DNA from: Streptomyces sp. CA-210063
GTDB lineage: Bacteria > Actinomycetota > Actinomycetes > Streptomycetales > Streptomycetaceae
Assembly: GCF_024612015.1 (NCBI RefSeq)
Contig: NZ_CP102512.1
Location: 372,001 to 436,000, forward strand
DNA length: 64,000 nt
Direction of reading: 5' to 3'
Shown here piece after piece: positions 61,987 to 64,000 of this stretch; positions within the stretch are counted from its first letter, which is position 1, and the number at the start of each line of letters is the position of its first letter. Under the pieces are notes generated by a model. It did not search any database, was not told where the DNA came from, and was given only the letters and a program-made list of their open reading frames with translations. The position numbers were made by a program, and so were the translations under genes.

Positions 61987-63264
61987 ATGAGCGCATCAGC
62001 ACGTCTGGGTGTCCTTCTGGTGGCCCTCGCCGCGTTGGCCGTCGGCGCCGTCCCCGCCGCCTCGGCGCGGGTGACGGCGCATGCCCCGCCCGAAGTCCCG
62101 CGCACCGTCGTCATGGACGGCACCCGTCTGCACCAGACCAAGCTCCGCCTGGATCGCGGCGACCGACAACTGCGGCGAGCGGTGAGGGCGTTGACGAACC
62201 GCGCCGACACATGGCTGGACCAGGGCCCCTGGACGGTCGTCGACAAGCCGAGGCCCGCGCCCGGCGGCGACCTCCACGACTACCTCAGCCAGGCCCCGTA
62301 CTGGTGGCCCTCCCGGCCCCCGACCGCCGACAATCCCTGGGGCTGCCCGTACGTCCAACGCGACGGCGAGCGCAACCCCGAGGTCGACTCCGGCACCGAC
62401 CGAAGGGACGTCGAGAAGACCTTCGACGCCGCGTACGACCTCTCCCTCGCCTGGTACTACACCGGCGAGAAGCGGTACGCCGTAAAGGCCGGGCAGGTCC
62501 TGCGCACCTGGTTCCTCGATCCGGCCACCAGGATGAACCCGAACCTGAACCACGCGCAGTTCATCCCCTGCAAGTACGACGGTCGCGCCATCGGCATCAT
62601 CGACTTCTCGCAGTCCTTCACCAGCGTCCTCGACGCGCTGGCCCTGCTGGACACCGGCGCCCCGGGCTGGACGAGGAAGGACCGCGCCGGCATGGCGCGG
62701 TGGAACACCGACTTCCTCGACTGGCTCAAGAACAGCGACTTCGGCAAGGAGGAGGGCAGCGCGACCAACAACCACGGCACCTTCCACGACATGCAGCTCG
62801 CGGCACTCGCCTACGCGACCGGCGACAAGGAGCTGGCCCGTCGCACGGTCCTGAACGCCCGGGGCACGCGCATCGCGCCGCAGATCGCGTCCGACGGCAG
62901 CCAGCCGCAGGAGCTGACGCGGACCAGGAGTTGGCACTACTCGACCTTCGCCCTGGTCGCCCACACCCGGCTCGCGGCCATCGGCCGGCACGTCGGCGTG
63001 AACCTGTGGGCGTACCGGGGTCCGGACGGGCAGAGCCTGTTCAAGGCGGTGGACTACTTGTTGCCCGCCGCGACGGCATCCGCCGCCTGGCCGCATCCGG
63101 AACTCGCGTTCCATCGGTACGCGGCGACCGACGTCGTCCACGCGGCCGCCGACGCCGGTGACGCACGGGCACGAAGGGCGGTTCCGTCGCTGGAGGAGCC
63201 GCCGGGCGGTGACCTGTGGGTGCTGCGTCCGGCGGCGGAACAGCTGGACTCCATCGCGGGCTGA
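61987..63264 (+). CDS. Secreted alginate-lyase-family polysaccharide lyase
   Basis: 425 residues. A Sec signal peptide spans about residues 1-27 (LLVALAALAVGAVPAASA). The alginate-lyase (alpha/alpha)-barrel domain has APYWWPSRPP, DLSLAWYYTGEKRYAVKAG, the catalytic Asn-His of NNHGTFHDMQ (about residue 261), and RSWHYSTF near 316, which provides a Tyr-His pair. The family includes lyases for alginate and glucuronan that leave 4,5-unsaturated uronates. The convergent GH88 gene supplies the enzyme to remove those residues. Exact substrate not determinable. Confidence 0.88.
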   Translation: MSASARLGVLLVALAALAVGAVPAASARVTAHAPPEVPRTVVMDGTRLHQTKLRLDRGDRQLRRAVRALTNRADTWLDQGPWTVVDKPRPAPGGDLHDYLSQAPYWWPSRPPTADNPWGCPYVQRDGERNPEVDSGTDRRDVEKTFDAAYDLSLAWYYTGEKRYAVKAGQVLRTWFLDPATRMNPNLNHAQFIPCKYDGRAIGIIDFSQSFTSVLDALALLDTGAPGWTRKDRAGMARWNTDFLDWLKNSDFGKEEGSATNNHGTFHDMQLAALAYATGDKELARRTVLNARGTRIAPQIASDGSQPQELTRTRSWHYSTFALVAHTRLAAIGRHVGVNLWAYRGPDGQSLFKAVDYLLPAATASAAWPHPELAFHRYAATDVVHAAADAGDARARRAVPSLEEPPGGDLWVLRPAAEQLDSIAG

Positions 63265-63310
63265 TCCGCGCCGTCAACTGCCCTGCTCCGAGGGCGTCCC
63301 GCGGTGGCCG

Positions 63311-64000
63311 TCAGACCGTGGACAGGTCGATCGCCCGGTCGACCTCCCGTGGCCGCAGCACGCGCAGGATGCCTTCGAGCAGGTAGTAGTCGGCGTACGG
63401 GAGGGAGATCTCGATTCCGTCCTCGTTCGGCCGGTGGCGCGTGCAGCGGGCCACGACCGCCTCCGCGCGGGCGGAGTTCCTCGTCAGGCAGGTCTCCGCC
63501 AGCGCGGTGAGCAGGCGTAGCGCCACCTCACGGTACGAGCGCCTGCCGGTGGCCTCGGACAGGTCGAGGAGTCCGCAGGCCGTGATCGCGCCGGCCGACG
63601 CGTCCTTGATGTCGTGGGGCTGCTGCGGCGCACGGTAGTCCCACACCGGAACGTGGTCCAGGGTCAGGGACCGCACCGCGAAGTCCGCGAGTCTGCGTGC
63701 CGTGGCCAGGAACTCGGCGTTCCCGGTCCGCCGGTACATCGTGGTGAATCCGTACAGTCCCCACGCCTGCCCTCGCGACCAGCACGACGTGGGGCTGTAG
63801 CCCTGTACGGTGTTCGGGCCGATCGACGCGCCGCTGTCCGGGTCGAAGTCGAACACGTGCGGGGTCGATCCGTCCGGGCGCGGGAAGACCCGCTGGGTGG
63901 TCTTCGTGTGCTCCACGGCGATGTCCAGGTACTTCGGGTCGCCGGTCTGCCGGCTAGCGAAGGCGAGCAGGTCGAGATTCATCATCGTGTCGATGATGAC
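63311..64000 (-). CDS. Glycoside hydrolase family 88 (unsaturated glucuronyl hydrolase), partial
   Basis: The 5' part lies beyond the right edge; 229 C-terminal residues are visible and the frame stays open to base 64000. The signature SCWSRGQAWGLYGFTTMY, the DFDPDSG motif and DIKDASAGAITACGLLDLSE are typical GH88. These enzymes hydrate 4,5-unsaturated uronic acids at the non-reducing end of lyase products. It converges with the lyase gene across 46 bp, forming a lyase-plus-hydrolase pair. No catalytic Asp in the missing N-terminal half can be checked. Confidence 0.92.
   Translation of the reverse strand, partial: VIIDTMMNLDLLAFASRQTGDPKYLDIAVEHTKTTQRVFPRPDGSTPHVFDFDPDSGASIGPNTVQGYSPTSCWSRGQAWGLYGFTTMYRRTGNAEFLATARRLADFAVRSLTLDHVPVWDYRAPQQPHDIKDASAGAITACGLLDLSEATGRRSYREVALRLLTALAETCLTRNSARAEAVVARCTRHRPNEDGIEISLPYADYYLLEGILRVLRPREVDRAIDLSTV

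Overview
The window is very G+C-rich, uses many GTG starts and ATGA/GTGA start-stop overlaps, and carries families typical of Streptomyces: a Methyltransf_19 (DUF574) methyltransferase, a DUF5995 protein, a delta-60-repeat secreted protein, and a short hairpin element of a kind I recall as widespread in Streptomyces genomes. I read it as a Streptomyces (or close actinomycete) chromosome segment. No rRNA, tRNA, CRISPR array, transposase or integrase was seen. Both ends cut through a gene.

Region 1 (1 to about 24.9 kb) is a large acyl-CoA catabolic island. It holds acyl-CoA ligases, acyl-CoA dehydrogenases (one adjacent overlapping pair), four SDR dehydrogenases, an enoyl-CoA hydratase, a class III CoA-transferase, two thiolase-fold proteins (one with a DUF35 partner), an aldehyde dehydrogenase, both electron-transfer flavoprotein subunits, an amidohydrolase, a luciferase-like flavin oxidoreductase, a hotdog thioesterase and a GNAT/acyl-CoA-synthetase-like fusion. 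The thiolase/DUF35/paired-dehydrogenase set resembles sterol side-chain beta-oxidation, but the substrate cannot be read from sequence. AT-rich islands sharing a TTAGC core lie at its promoters and recur at 39.77 kb, next to a sixth acyl-CoA dehydrogenase.

Region 2 (24.9-31.1 kb) holds lpdA, an HxlR regulator and a two-gene operon. The operon encodes a QueG/RdhA-like iron-sulfur protein fused to an SCP2 domain, followed by a phthalate-dioxygenase-type reductase. Similar 15-bp GTTGC...AAC sites lie before lpdA, hxlR and this operon. An NmrA-like gene follows beyond two strong terminators.

Region 3 (31.1-39.8 kb) has a CocE-type hydrolase, a TetR regulator, a membrane YhgE/SNG1-like protein and two SDRs. 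The palindrome AAACCGATCGGTTT is upstream of tetR and paired, with the same 24-bp spacing, upstream of both SDR genes. Decayed fragments (alpha/beta hydrolase, XdhC, YCII-like) lie between.

Region 4 (39.9-54.1 kb) contains a five-gene, start-stop-coupled operon (ECF sigma factor, zinc-finger anti-sigma-like membrane protein, ABC ATPase, two membrane proteins). It also has a broken ECF sigma gene, DUF5995, an MBL-fold protein, a methyltransferase, a TOPRIM protein, a shortened MFS gene, a large secreted beta-propeller/DUF11/RTX-like protein, and a sulfotransferase coupled to a GtrA-like gene with two compensating indels.

Region 5 (54.1-64.0 kb) is a polysaccharide-degradation locus: GH43-like, PfkB sugar kinase, Tat-exported GH95-like, Tat-exported beta-helix protein, secreted alginate-lyase-family protein, and a GH88 unsaturated glucuronyl hydrolase running off the right edge. 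Lyase plus GH88 indicates a uronic-acid-containing glycan.
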